Part shown: positions 40,101-51,900 of the stretch, piece after piece
Numbering within the stretch: position 1 is the stretch's first letter
Layout of the letters: each line of letters begins with the position of its first letter
Source: Strix aluco
Lineage: Eukaryota > Chordata > Aves > Strigiformes > Strigidae
Direction: 5' to 3'
Length of the DNA: 64,000 bases
Assembly: GCF_031877795.1 (NCBI RefSeq)
Contig: NC_133943.1
Location: 13,075,001 to 13,139,000 of the forward strand
Translations under genes and position numbers: made by a program
The notes under the pieces: model-generated
What the model was told of the DNA's origin: nothing
The model's database searches: none
What the model saw: the letters and a program-made list of their open reading frames with translations, nothing else

Positions 40101-41203
40101 AAAGCTAGTAGAGGTGAGTTCTCATATATCCAGGTTAGTTTATAAAGAGCAAACAAACAAAAGCTCAAGAGCAGCAGGCTTAAAATTTTGAGTTTAGAAA
40201 AAATCTTTAGAGTAAAGCAAAAATATTAAATAACTTTCTCCTTCACTCTAGATAATCTTCTATGGTTTTGTGCAGGTTTAATCCAAAATTAAATGAAACT
40301 TTTCATCAGATTATTTTTGATAAACACAGTTTTATAGCTGTAAAACTGGAATGTTCAGACTGAAATATTCCCAAACTGTCATGTCTTTGACTCTATTCAC
40401 TGTGCCTACGTATCTTTTAACCTACTACTTACATGTTTCTATAAAGTCATTAACTTTGTTTTAAGCTTTGAAAACAATCTAGCTGTAACTCCTCACAGAA
40501 TTTCTGTAGAACCCTATTTTCTTGGTCTTACCAAAAGAAAAAAAAGAAAAAAAAAAACAAAACAAAACACAAAAGAGGCTGGATTTCAAGTAGTATCTTA
40601 TTTTACCAAACAAAATGGCAACTTTTGGAAGATTACTGAAACTACACTACTTACAGTAAACCTTGTAAAACAGATAGGATTGTCAAATTCTCACAAATTT
40701 TCCTTAATTAACTTATGTTTGTGCCAGTTACATATGTCTGAGAGACTAACTAGGAGGAAGTTACTCTGAGAATCAAGAAAGGACACTCACCCTCCCTGAA
40801 ACTAATATGGCCAATCATTTATTGCTTTTGGAGAACAGTTCTCTCACTTGTCTAAAACCCTGATAACTTGGGAGTTGGTAAAGCCACATCTAACACAAGA
40901 CACATTTAAGTTACCCTAAATCCCTGTTTAGAAGTTGTGCTTTATGTGTAAGAGTATCTTTGCACTGTGGATTTCAGGCTTGACAAGGACATTCAGCTTA
41001 TTTTCTAGATGTGTCTCCTACCAAAGGGTAAATATTGCTTCAGTAAAGGAAAGGTTCTGAGAGTCAGTCAGCAGGTCTCTTTAATTTGTGTGACAGTGAA
41101 GCTCTAATTACACTGTTCAACCAAATTTTTGGCTTGTTCTTTATTCCAGATTTCTACTTCTTCTGGTGTAGTCTACAAAAGGACCAGCAAAAGGATTGCT
41201 TAA
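37122..41203 (+). CDS. FABP6: FABP6, ileal bile-acid-binding protein (gastrotropin), complete, 4 exons
   Basis: The coding sequence joins 37122-37188, 38044-38219, 40024-40113 and 41150-41203 (387 nt; 128 residues plus TAA). Every intron is GT-AG, with phases 1, 0 and 0, the four-exon architecture of the fatty-acid-binding-protein family. Seen in the protein: the family signature at residues 5-22 (begins [14 protein letters not shown]), then TEV, DFTW with Trp50 and Gln52, GGH..TN with Asn62, MGGKKFK at 75-81, PNY at 96-98, and a C-terminus ending RTSKRIA. The length equals mammalian FABP6, and these motifs separate it from avian liver bile-acid-binding protein (FABP10) and from FABP1/2. Known for the family: a ten-strand beta-clam that binds two bile acids in enterocyte cytosol for transfer between apical ASBT and basolateral OST. 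The usual fatty-acid-carboxylate Arg-x-Tyr near the C-terminus is absent, as in other ileal paralogues. The start codon has A at -3 and G at +4. I see no frameshift or damage, so it should be functional. Confidence 0.97.
37189..38043 (+). other. FABP6: FABP6 intron 1
   Basis: 855 bp, GT-AG, phase 1. Contains an A19 run at about 37870-37888 followed by an A/C-rich degenerate tract up to about 37922. No other gene or repeat recognised. Confidence 0.9.
37869..37926 (+). repeat. Poly(A) plus A/C-rich degenerate tract in FABP6 intron 1
   Basis: A19 followed by an A/C-only segment, the same build and orientation as the tract at 11922. Confidence 0.85.
38044..38219 (+). CDS. FABP6: FABP6 coding exon 2
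   Basis: 176 nt, entered in phase 1 after the acceptor TTAAG at 38039-38043 and left in phase 0 at donor GTAATT (38220). It encodes Gly23 to Lys81: the second helix and the strands carrying Trp50, Gln52 and Asn62, ending in MGGKKFK. Confidence 0.96.
38220..40023 (+). other. FABP6: FABP6 intron 2
   Basis: 1804 bp, GT-AG, phase 0. No repeat family, RNA gene or extra exon recognised. The short open frames inside it lack splice context. Confidence 0.9.
40024..40113 (+). CDS. FABP6: FABP6 coding exon 3
   Basis: 90 nt, phase 0 at both ends. Acceptor TTACAG at 40018-40023, donor GTGAGT at 40114. It encodes residues 82-111 (ATVKMEDGK...GGKLVE), including Tyr98 and Ala102, positions near the ligand cavity in the ileal protein family. 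Confidence 0.96.
40114..41149 (+). other. FABP6: FABP6 intron 3
   Basis: 1036 bp, GT-AG, phase 0. Holds an A-rich tract at about 40536-40575 (A runs with interspersed G and C). Nothing else recognised. Confidence 0.9.
41150..41203 (+). CDS. FABP6: FABP6 coding exon 4 with stop
   Basis: 54 nt after the acceptor TTATTCCAG: 17 codons and TAA at 41201-41203. It encodes [17 protein letters not shown], the last two strands. The ileal-type ending replaces the Arg-x-Tyr carboxylate clamp of true fatty-acid binders. Confidence 0.96.
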   Translation: MSTSSGVVYKRTSKRIA

Positions 41204-41253
41204 GGCAGTAAAGCTAGTCTCTTCCAGTGCACTGAAAAACAAACAACTATGCA

Positions 41254-41259
41254 AATAAA
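41254..41259 (+). terminator. FABP6: FABP6 polyadenylation signal
   Basis: AATAAA is 51 nt after the stop codon, followed by a T-rich stretch (GATTGTCTTTCCCTC) suited to cleavage near 41275-41285. The 3' UTR is then only about 75-80 nt, typical of short FABP messages. Confidence 0.85.
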
Positions 41260-41285
41260 TAAGAGTGCTGATTGTCTTTCCCTCT

Positions 41286-43605
41286 CTATTTCTTTGTATT
41301 ACAAACATGAAGAATTGTTTTTCAGAGTAATGTTATCTTCAGCATGAATGCTTACCTCATTCCTAAAGATCTGACAAATATAAAATCAGAACACAAAAAT
41401 CAGAAGATGCAAAAAAGCATTTAATAATCCTGTCCAGTTTAAATATTTCAGGATAGGATACATACTTGGCATATTCAAATGTTATCTACCACCTACTTAA
41501 CAGAAGCTCTATTCAGCTTCTGTCTAAAGAATAAGACAATACTCTGCCCAAAGTTTAAATCAAAATGCAAGATCATGAAAGTCTTTTGCCCTATTGGTGG
41601 TTGGAGGGCAGAAATTTAGGAGCTTGAAAACATGAGAAAGTCAATTTATCATTTATTAAAAGATATGCTTTCATACTGCTATCATGTTTTTCTCATTTTC
41701 ATCAGTATCTCCTCTTGACCCAAATTTAAGGTTTTACAGACTCCTGCAGGAAAACATGAAGTCTTATTTTCTTGTTGCAATCCTGTTATTTACATAGAGT
41801 ACATGTGGAAACCTCTTTTCTTGAACACAGTAGGAATGAAACAGGTTTTGGATTTACTGTTCCACTGATAATTCCCTGCTTTGAAAGCAAAATGGAACCA
41901 GCCACCACTTCCAGTTCTAGAAGCAACTACATTTAGGGTTGTGCAACTGGCACATTTTCACATTCTGCATGTGATTAAGTAGCTCCCCATTGTACAGACA
42001 ACAATGCTTTGAAAGGAAGGGTGGGATTTTTATCTAGGCTCTCTAGAAAGCATGCAAGGAGTGCTTTCACATGGGAAAAAAGCACTGCTGCCTTTTCAAC
42101 CAGAGGACATTCTTTAGGCTTGTCTTGAAATAGCAGTATAGAGAGCAAAATAAACACTCCTTAAAAAAACCCAAACAACTTGTGCAAAATTATCACTAAG
42201 AATTCATCAGTGTTTGGCCCAAGTCTGCTAGTATCTTGACTTCTTAGTAAAAAATAGCACTAAGCTAAATTTTATTAAGCAACACCTGTACACTTCACTG
42301 ATGAGTTGATTATACTGATCAAAGAGCATTATATCAACTTAAAATTGTTTGCCAGAGTGTGTAAAACTTGCTAAAACAAGAGGATCAAACAGTGGCTTTG
42401 ACAACAAACACCAAGTGGTGGCTTTCTCACAAATAGGGAGAGGGTAGTAGTTTCCCTTTCCTGTTTAAAAAAAGCAACAAGCTACAGCTGTAAGATTTAA
42501 AAAAAAAAAAAGTCATTTTAACCTTTGATGCCTGATCAACATTAGCAGACTTTTTTCCACCTGTATCTGTGCTGCAGCTCTTGTCAGGACTCACTAATAC
42601 AGTTTTTTACTTTTAATGTCAGCTTTCTCCTTTGTTTGGTTACATCTGCAACATCCTCCCGTGGGAGGAGGTAATTAGTGCCATACTCCATTTTGTATTC
42701 CTTGCCATGTTTCACTGCATTTGCTTTGGCAGCAGCCTCTCTTACTTCAAAGTCTGCCAGGGAAGTACGAGTTAATCAGCATGTAAAAATTCTGATCTCT
42801 GACTATGCTGCAACTGACAGCAAACAGCACAAGCACAGGGTGGTAAGTTTTGCATCCATTTGTTTAAAAATTAACTCAGCATTGCACACACCTCTGCAGT
42901 GCCCTCCAAAAGTAATTGTGGCAAAAAAGTCTTCAGAGAAGTGTCTTTAGGGTTGGCTGAACTCTTCTACATTCGTTCTTCCTGAGGAAGTATGTTTTCA
43001 CAAAAGAAAAAAAAATTAGCCACATGAAAAAGTATTTATCTAGAAATTAAATTTGTGGAATTGCCACCAACATTTAAAGCATTCTGGAGAGAGATGTCAA
43101 TTAAAGCAGCATTAGGCCAACTCAAATTCTCATAAATCTTTTCCCTTTCAAAGTCTGCTGGACTTAATCTGCCCCAACTCCACTCATGATATGACAGCAC
43201 AAACAGGACCTAGAAGTTGGTGGACAATTCCTGCTTAGAAGATCCAGACACCAGAAGAAATACAGCTGTGTTCTTCTATTCAGCCTTCCACTTTCCTAGG
43301 GTAAGACAGCATCCCCAAGACACACTGGCCCTGTGAGCTGGAACAATCTGTTCTATTATTTTATGTCCCTACCTTGTCTCTGCACATTTTCTGCCTTTTT
43401 TGTGTGGTGACCAAATTCCTTATCTGCCTAATATCCTTCATAATTTATTATTTGGCAAGGCCTATCACATTTGTCCTACCCCTCTTCTGTTTTGTAAAAT
43501 GTTATGAGTGCTGAGATCATGTATTTTTAAGGTATAGACATATATTCTTTGCTAGCTCTTAGGTGGTTTCTCCTTAGCTTTTTTAAAAAAAAAAAAAAAA
43601 GAGGG
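41286..43605. other. Convergent spacer between FABP6 and CCNJL
   Basis: The two genes end towards each other. This stretch has no recognised gene or repeat family. An A12 run lies near 42498-42510 and an A16 run near 43586-43601, immediately beyond the distal CCNJL poly(A) hexamer. Confidence 0.65.
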
Positions 43606-45496
43606 TACTTGAGCTGTGTGCTTGTTTATTGGAAGCGTTCACTGGGAATGTACCAACTATTTTCACAATTAAGCATGATGGCAGTCCAAAGTACAACATT
43701 GCACATGATGCAAATTATAAGGGTGATAAACAAAGGAAAACCACACAACAGTACTGCTACATAGATGTTGTTCTTTGTCTGTTGAATGACAAAAATACAC
43801 TAAAGTCTTCTGAAAATAAAGTTTAATATAAATACAGAGCCAACAGAATAAAAGATGAACTAAGTTCTCTAAACTTCTAGACTAATCCCCACTGAGTACT
43901 GCCTCTTTAAATAAAGTTTGCATTTTTTAAAAAATAACAAGAAGATTGCTCTAGCCTGCTGAATGGAAGAAATTATTAACTTAATACCAAAAGTTGCATT
44001 CTCAGAGACAGTTACACAAGCACACATTAGCATGTGTTTTTCCCCTCCACCCTAAAACACCCTTAAAAACAATTCTCTAAAAATATAATTTAAAACAGCA
44101 CTGTGACACATGACTTTAAAAAATTGCCCCAAGTCAGTAAAAGCATACATATTGCACATCACTTGTATTGCTGTCCTGAGGACCTTCAGGGAAAGGACAA
44201 ACCAGGAGTACTGCCTTCAAAAAAATTTACAATAGCGGTTGCATATATCAAAACTGAAGTTTCACATTTGCAGAAGTCCATTTGTTGTAAATATCTACAT
44301 TAACATAAAAAAGCCTATACAGTTTTTTGAACAATCATCCCTGGTTTCAGTCAAGAAAGAAACCTTTGGATATGTAACAGTAGGTGTGCGTCTCATTGCA
44401 AAGAAGCAACAGGATCTTCAATTTACCAGCTACATTTTCCAAGAGAATGATAAGATGGTATTTAAAAAAACAGGTCAGTCATTGTCTAGCACTGCAATCA
44501 AACTCTAATTTCACAGTAAAGTTAACCAGTTCCCTATCTTTGCCCCCATTAACACCAGTTCCTCTGTCCTGAGCCTGAACTACTGCCACAAGTCACTGAG
44601 CCAAAAAGATGAAATAACTGAAGGCAGTGAACCTTTCAGGAGTTCTTCCAAGAGGATTTCTTCAAGTAACATTAAATCCCTGATAAAGCTCATGAACAAT
44701 CTTACTAACTATAATCTCCAGTCTCAAAAGCAGCAGCACATTAAAGATCGAAGAGATGATTTAAGGTTTTGGTTTTATTTCTAAAATACTTGAAGGCAGA
44801 GTGATGTTCCATTCAGCAGCACCACATTTAGATTCCAAGAGTATTTTAAGTCAAAAATGATTTGATAGTCTTCTGGTCTGTTTTTCTTTTTTTCCCTTTT
44901 ATTCTAAAGTCTTACTCCTGAACTATCACTTCTGCTCAAAGAAAATTAAGTGTCCTACACAGATTTCTGCATAAGAGAAGTTCACATTTAACTGATACCA
45001 ATTTCAGTATATTTTAATAGAAGCTTCCAGTAGTATAAGCCGACACTGTTCAAGCCACACATCACTAGGAGAGAAGGAGAGCACTCCGTGTTTTCCAACA
45101 TCATCCTCTAGGTACATTGCTGCTTTGCCAGAAATTCAAACACTCCAGCCTGAAATAACTCTTCAACACAAGCTTTCAGCCAACTCTGACAAGCCACTAA
45201 GTGAAGACTGGAAGGAAGTAATCTCCACAGGGTTTCTACACAGATGCCTCAAACTGACACTAACTGAGGTATATTAATTAATTTCTATTTCTCTCTCTCA
45301 TTAAGAGCCAAGGGTAAAACCTTTGGCAGAAAGGCACCAAGGTTCCAGTGATCAGTAGATCCAGATCAACGTCCTCTGACTGAGCGAGTCGTAAGAATTC
45401 TGTTCCTTCGTGGTTTCATTCAGATAGACATCTTGTATCACTCACAGGGTCTCTTCTTCAGCTCTTCTTCATATCACCCTTTTCTCCCATGAGTAT
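43606..45496 (-). other. CCNJL: Probable CCNJL 3' UTR (end uncertain)
   Basis: Downstream of the stop the - strand carries three AATAAA hexamers: 44903-44898, 44779-44774 and 43630-43625. The second is followed by a GT-rich stretch (TAATGTGCTGCTGC), the third by a long T tract. The UTR is therefore about 0.7 or 1.9 kb. Which end is used cannot be decided from sequence alone. Confidence 0.4.
44774..44779 (-). terminator. CCNJL: Candidate CCNJL poly(A) signal
   Basis: AATAAA on the - strand, 718 nt past the stop, with a GT-rich element about 30 nt beyond it. The hexamer at 43630-43625, followed by a T-rich tract, is an equally plausible distal site. Confidence 0.4.
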
Positions 45497-45944
45497 TTAT
45501 CCGTCAAAACACCCAGCTGCATACGAGTGATGACCACTGAAGTAACTACTGCCATAAGCCACGGAAATGCAGTGTCTGGGCTCTGTTCCTAATGCCACCT
45601 GCACAGCAACGGGCGTTTGGATGGGCAGTGTCTGGGCAGGCGGCCAAAGGCTGCCCTGAAGAGCTGTGTAGGAGTGCAGTGGGCTGTCGGCGCTCCCAGC
45701 GAGCAGACTGCTGGGCCTGTGGGCCTGCAAGGAGTCACGGTAAGCAGAGCACAAATCTTGCACTGGTGACTGGAACTGGGAAAGCGCAGCTGAATGCTGG
45801 GCTAGAGGGTGATAACTGGATTGCTGGAAGAGAACTTGAGTAGTGGCTTGATGGCTCAGATTCCCCACTGCTTCCTGTTCTTGATGTTGAATTCTTACTT
45901 GCTTTTTTATGTTACTGGCTTCTTTGATGTCATTCTCATAATAT
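45497..45944 (-). CDS. CCNJL: CCNJL terminal coding exon with stop
   Basis: 448 nt after an acceptor with an uninterrupted T11 tract and CAG. Begins [15 protein letters not shown], then a Q/S-rich, probably disordered tail with [30 protein letters not shown] and YGSSYFSG, ending GCFDG-TAA (stop at 45499-45497). The tail is less conserved than the cyclin folds, but these short blocks are diagnostic of CCNJL. Confidence 0.95.
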
Positions 45945-48900
45945 CTGAAAAAAAAAAATATAAGTAAGATTTATCAAAGAGAAGTTCACAGAGCATGTAT
46001 ATATCCCAAAGTCTTCACCAGCCAGGGTACACAATTAGATTTTTGGCCCTAGCTGTATATTGTAATCCTCAGTTGCTTTCACAATTAATTTCGAATTATC
46101 CTGCTGCAATCTTCACACACTAACAACAGGTTTATAGATCATTTTGCATCACAAGTATGTTTTTACTGATGGACTGGTTATCTTAGAACCCTAAGTCCAC
46201 CACACAAATATATTTTGAAATAGTCTGTGTAAGTATTTGCAGAGTATTAAAGTGCATAGCTATAAGGGAATAAGGCAAATTCCTGATAGGTATTAGAAAG
46301 AAACATTTTCACTCTTTTGATTATCATGAGAATGATGATGCACTGCAACAAGTTGCCCAGAGAGATTAGAAAGTCTCCATCCTTGGAGATAGTAAAAACT
46401 TGACTAGACAACACCCCAAGCAGTCTGATTTAACTTCAGTTAGCCCTGCTTTAAGTAGGAATTTAGAAGATCCACCATCACTCCCAACCCATTTTATTAA
46501 ACTTTTTTTATTTTCTATTAAGACTGTATGTGCTCACATACCGGACCAGTATTGATGCATCACAGTCATGTCCTTTACCAGAAAAAAAACAAAGAATAGT
46601 TCTGAAATGTCTCCCTACTGTATTCTCAAAGCTAGAGATACACTGGTGTCTTGCTGCAGCAAGTATACGGCAGGTACAATGAGAAAACAAAGGGAAGAAA
46701 GCTTTCATCAACCATCTGTAAATGCTTTCATCCAATCAGATAGACAATCAGTACAAGAAAACATAATGAACACTAAATTGTGCACTCCATTCTGCACTGC
46801 AAATATTGTTAAAAGACAGTATTTAGTAAAGGGACCTGCATTTTTCCCCTTTTATTCCTCTCCCCAAACTGAAGACGTAATATTGTACTATCTTAATTCT
46901 AGCTAAGCAATTACAAAAAAGTATCAACATCTTCCTAAGAGCACAAACAGGTTTCTTTCTTTCTGATCTTACATGAGCATCATTTCAATGCATTGGGCAA
47001 GATGTTCCCAGGAATAACACGTTAGCAATTCAAGCTGTGTTGTCCAGGCAGGAGAAATCTGCATACAGATACGTGAGGCACATACACAAGCTGCAGCAAT
47101 CAGAGATGGACGAAAATGGAGGAAAGTGTGATCTACAGAAGAAAAACAACAAGAGCAAGAATTATACTCTTATTAATCACTGCAGTGAGCTTACTACATG
47201 GCAAAACAGGACAAAATTAAATGCACACCTTTGTTCCACACATCTTCGAGTATTAACTCGTAACCAGAAAAAGTCTCTCAAAACTGGATGAAGCTTACCT
47301 GAAGATCTCTGTACTACTTGTTTGTAACTACTATCAAAGCTTCACTGTATTTTCTTTCATTTCAGAAAAAGCCATGAAATGGACTATGCTGAAATTTGTA
47401 GACTGGTCTCAACTTAAAGTTAGGTATTGACAATTACACACATATTTACGTTAGTGTTCAACCTGGCTTATGAAGATGCTTTCACTGCCTCTCACATGGG
47501 CAGATATTGGAAGCAATGCTGCAAACCAAATCATTAAAAGCCCCATCACTCTAAATATGTCATGTCTTGCAGCACAGGACCCTCAAAAAAACATCATTAA
47601 AAAAAGATTCCTATACTGAACTGCATAATATCATGTCTGTAATTGACAGTACATACTCTGGCAGACCAAAAATTGGGTCCCATTTCTGCCAGTCTCACCA
47701 ATTAATGTTCTATGCTGAAGAAAAAATTTGATCTCATCTAGAGATTTATGAAAAGAGACAAGAGGTTTATGCACAAGGAAAGGACACCGTACCATTTGCC
47801 ATCTGAGACAGATGCAGAGAAACCATTCTGCACAGAAATTTTGTGCAATCCATAACATGACAACTTTTAAAGCCTTTATCTCTTTCAGTTTTGCCTTTTG
47901 CCAAATGGAAGATCATTCTAGCATAAAACTAAGCCTCTTACCTTGCACTGAGAAATCAAGGAAATAATATGCATATTTCTCCAGAAAATCTTTGATTTTG
48001 GTCAGTGAGGTGATTGGCCAGCCATTGTGAAGGTCATTCTCACCAATGGACACATAGAGGTAGTAGTCAATGTAGTGTGCTGGTGTTGGTAGATAGAGGT
48101 TCCAGTTGAAATTTTCCAAAAGCAGCATTTCCATTCTAAGCAAGTCTTTCTTGTTCAATACCACATTCACATTGCACATGTATGCCAAGTTATTTAAGTG
48201 CTCCAACTTTGGAACTTTATCTTCTTTTTCTTCAAATTTACCTGCCAGAAGAGATGGTTTTCAGATAAGATTTATGAGTGCCCAAAAGCCAAAGAACACT
48301 CCCAAAACCAGAAGGTCTAATGATAAAAAGTGCTTTTTAAAGAAGGATGGGACAACAGATGTACAGCAATGCAAGTAGAAAAGATGACAACAGACTGGTC
48401 AACATATTCCTATATCTTTTTTATGGTTTGGGGTTTTTTGGGGGTTTTTTTGGTTGGTTGGGGTTTTTTTTATTGTTTGTGTAGTATTGATGCCAAAACC
48501 AATATTATAAACTCATTAGGATTACAGATAGTTTTTCTGACAATAACTGGAAGTGGTTTGCTGAAAGGCATTCAGTCAAGTGCCAAGCAAGCAGTATGGG
48601 AAAAATATGGCAAGGGAAGATCTAATACTGAGGAAAAACAGCTCCTTTGGATCTGGAAGCTAAATGCACATGCTACAAAAAGGAAGACATTAAAAACCCT
48701 TGGGCAACACCACTTTTGCCCTTGCTGCTTCAGAATTTCTTTTTGTTCCTTCCTGTCTTGGAGAACCTTATTAGCTAAGGTCACTGAAAGGTTAGGAGAA
48801 ATACACTGTAACCAAATGATTAACATAAATAATTCCTATGGGGCTAGGAGAGAGCATACATTTTCAGAGCTAAGATAGCTGAGCAAAGCTGCACCTTTTT

Positions 48901-51900
48901 CTAAATTTTGTTTACAAGCATATGGAAACAGCAGTAGTCTCTAGAATGACTCAATTTTCACCAGTAGCTACAAAGTGCTGTCATTTTGTACAGAAAAACA
49001 GGATCTTACCCTTCTTTCATAAAAAGCATCCAATATCAGATTTGATTCCCAGGATCAGTAATAAAGCAGTGCCACTTTGCTGCAAACTTAAAGTAATTAA
49101 GTCTTCCTAAATTCACACTATTGGTTTACAAAGCCAAAAACTACCTGTCTACCAGCCACTCCTTGTTCAAGACCTAGCAACAAACAATCACCAGTAATAA
49201 GTTTCCAATACAGCTTAAAGAACATCTCTGCTGCAAAATCCAAACCCATAGCTACTTGGAAGTATTGTAGTTATTTTTCCTCTTTGTTCTTGAGGGCATA
49301 TATTCCACAATTGATTCTTGCTTCTGTTGTCCTTCCATTGCCTCTGTAAGAGTGCTCCTTCACCAATACAGACCAATTGACAAGATATTAGCAGAGCATT
49401 CTCAAATCTAAAAACAATTAAAACAAGTATTGCACTAGAAAATTATTTTAAAAGGAGGATCTTGCTACCCACTTAGGACAACTGTTCCATCCAAAGTGTC
49501 TCCAGTGTATTAAAAGCCTGACAATTTTCTGTGCTGTTAGCAGCTTAAGTGTCTTTTTAACACATTTAAAAATGGATTTTCCATCTTTGAGCCTGTTCAG
49601 GTATCATAGTTATGAAATGCATTAAAATGTAATATAGAAGCCACCCTACCATGAAAGAGCATAACGATAACAATGAAAACCAAAATTCATCCATCATTTG
49701 AAATAGAACAGGAAAGGATTGTGGGCACACTGTCAGTAAAAAAGCCTGTAAAATTCAGGAGTCTGTATACACAGTCATGAATCTCCTTGTCACCTGATTT
49801 TAGAACTGTTTAAGAAAAATCAAATTTGAGAGAAAAGTTAGCCCTTTGTTTTGTCCCCACAAGGTGATGTCACAGCCTGATAAGGAATTTAAGGAGTATG
49901 CTAGCAGAAGTTGGAGAAACCACTGCATGCCCAGGATACTAAGGATGAGACCTGTCATTCTGACTTCCATAAGTTTAGTCCCTTCTTTCTTCATACTCAA
50001 CCTTGGAAACTTCAAGAGGTTAGACTATAGTCTGGAGAGCAGACTAGCTGCACAGCAGTGTTGGGAAGGTATCATACCAACAGAGGGCAAAGCTATTTGA
50101 CTGGATCAAGATAATTTTTCTTTTAAAGTTAAAATTAATTGACAATAGCTAAATTTAGTGATTTAGATTACTAGTTAGTTATTATTTTTCCCCTTCTGCT
50201 TTTCAACACACTAATTCATAGCTTTAATGTTAGGTAACAGCAGCCACTGCAGCAAATTGGAGACACCGAGTATAAATGTAGCTAGTTAATTTGAAAAAAG
50301 GCTCCAAAACCGAGTTGGGAATGGAGAGAGAGAAATCAACTCAGAAGTTTTGCTTCAAATGAACTAGAATTTGAATATGAGCTATTTTCCAAAGCAATAT
50401 AAAAGCACCTTGACCACATTCTTTCCCACTTCCACCTTGACCTAAACACTTTGCTTCCAAGTTTATCAAGCACTTCCCACCTATTTTTAAATTGAACCCT
50501 GGAGAAGACAGCAGAAGTTAGTTCATTCCATCAGACCGAAGAGATCAGAGGCAAGCTGGGAAAGAACAAGTTTAAGATGTTTTTAAAATGCAGTGGATCC
50601 TTTTCCAGTTCCCTAATTTAAAGATATTGGTATATATTATTCCTATTTTTGTTCCTTCAGTTACACCAGAAACTGAGATTCTATGCACAGCATATTTATG
50701 CTGAAAGAACCAGGGCTTCCAACACAATTGCTAAAAGAATATTAAAGGCTCAGACAAGACAGTTGTAAGTCTAGTATTAACCAAACAAATAGTACCAATT
50801 GGTTTAATCAACATCACTCTTTGGGAAGAAAACCAAAGCTGTTTCAGCTACATTATCACCTGGAGTCTGTAGTTTGAAGTTCATGAGAACTGTGTATGAG
50901 TCATTCACAGGCTCTTGAAATGCCGCTATAGACACTTCAAATTAAAAGTTCAGTGTTGTGTTCTGAGCTCCAGTTACTGATAAAACCATTTAGTTGTCAC
51001 CACTGCCCTCAAAAATAGTTTTGTTTTGAGGTAACAGAATCATAAGCCCTTAAAGCAATGCTTAATTTAAAAAGAATACGGATGCTGCAAATTTTTATAC
51101 AAGGAAGCCTACTGAGGTCAATAGGATGAATAAAATAAGATGAACGTGTAATGTAGGTTTACATTTGTGACCAACTTTTTTTGTAAAATCTAAATAGATG
51201 AGGGCATCCTGGGACATTTCTGAGAGTGTGTGGTATTACTGTAATTAAAGATGCAAAGATTTTCCAAGTTACTTTATATCGTGTTCTATCCTATGCTGAA
51301 TTCCACAATCAGATGCTCCCCTGGAAAAAAATGAGTGCTTTTTATGCTACACATTCACACTTTTGTTTTGATGAATGAAAGCCAGAGTAAGTCCTGTTGT
51401 CAAGGGAAACGGGCTTAAGTTAAAGCGTACATTTCATTAGTGCATTCATCACATCATCAAAACAGCCTACCAATCCATGCCAGCTTTTCACTTGGAAAAA
51501 CTAAAGGTCTCAGAAGCATCACTGCTATCAAATGTACCCTGAAGAACTGATTCAGGCACTGTAGGAGGCAAGAGTCACTATGCACACCTAGCTACAGCAT
51601 GCAGCATGCCGGGGCTTGGGTAGGTGATCTTCCTGGGGCTTTGTATGGGTAGCAAAACAAAAGCAGGACATACAGGCAATTTGTTTTACTACATTTTCAG
51701 AGTCTTTGAGAAGACCAAGGAACAAAAAGGACTGCCAATTTAAGGAGTCATTAAAGTACTTTTTGTCCCACAAACAATTAAAATCAATCCAAAAGAAGGA
51801 TAAACCTATCAAGCCCATCTAGCCCAGCATAAAGACCTACATCTGCTTACACAGCTGAAGGGCTACTTTTTTTTATTCTTACATTGTTCCAGAAGGTGGT

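Noticed and set aside
45592..45843. + strand open frame of 83 codons
   Set aside because: Shadow of the CCNJL terminal exon on the opposite strand.
48330..48878. 182-codon + strand open frame, the longest in the window
   Set aside because: It runs through the G/T-rich simple tract at 48424-48477 (giving low-complexity [17 protein letters not shown] residues), lies antisense in a CCNJL intron and shows no domain. One frame of this length is near expectation for 64 kb.
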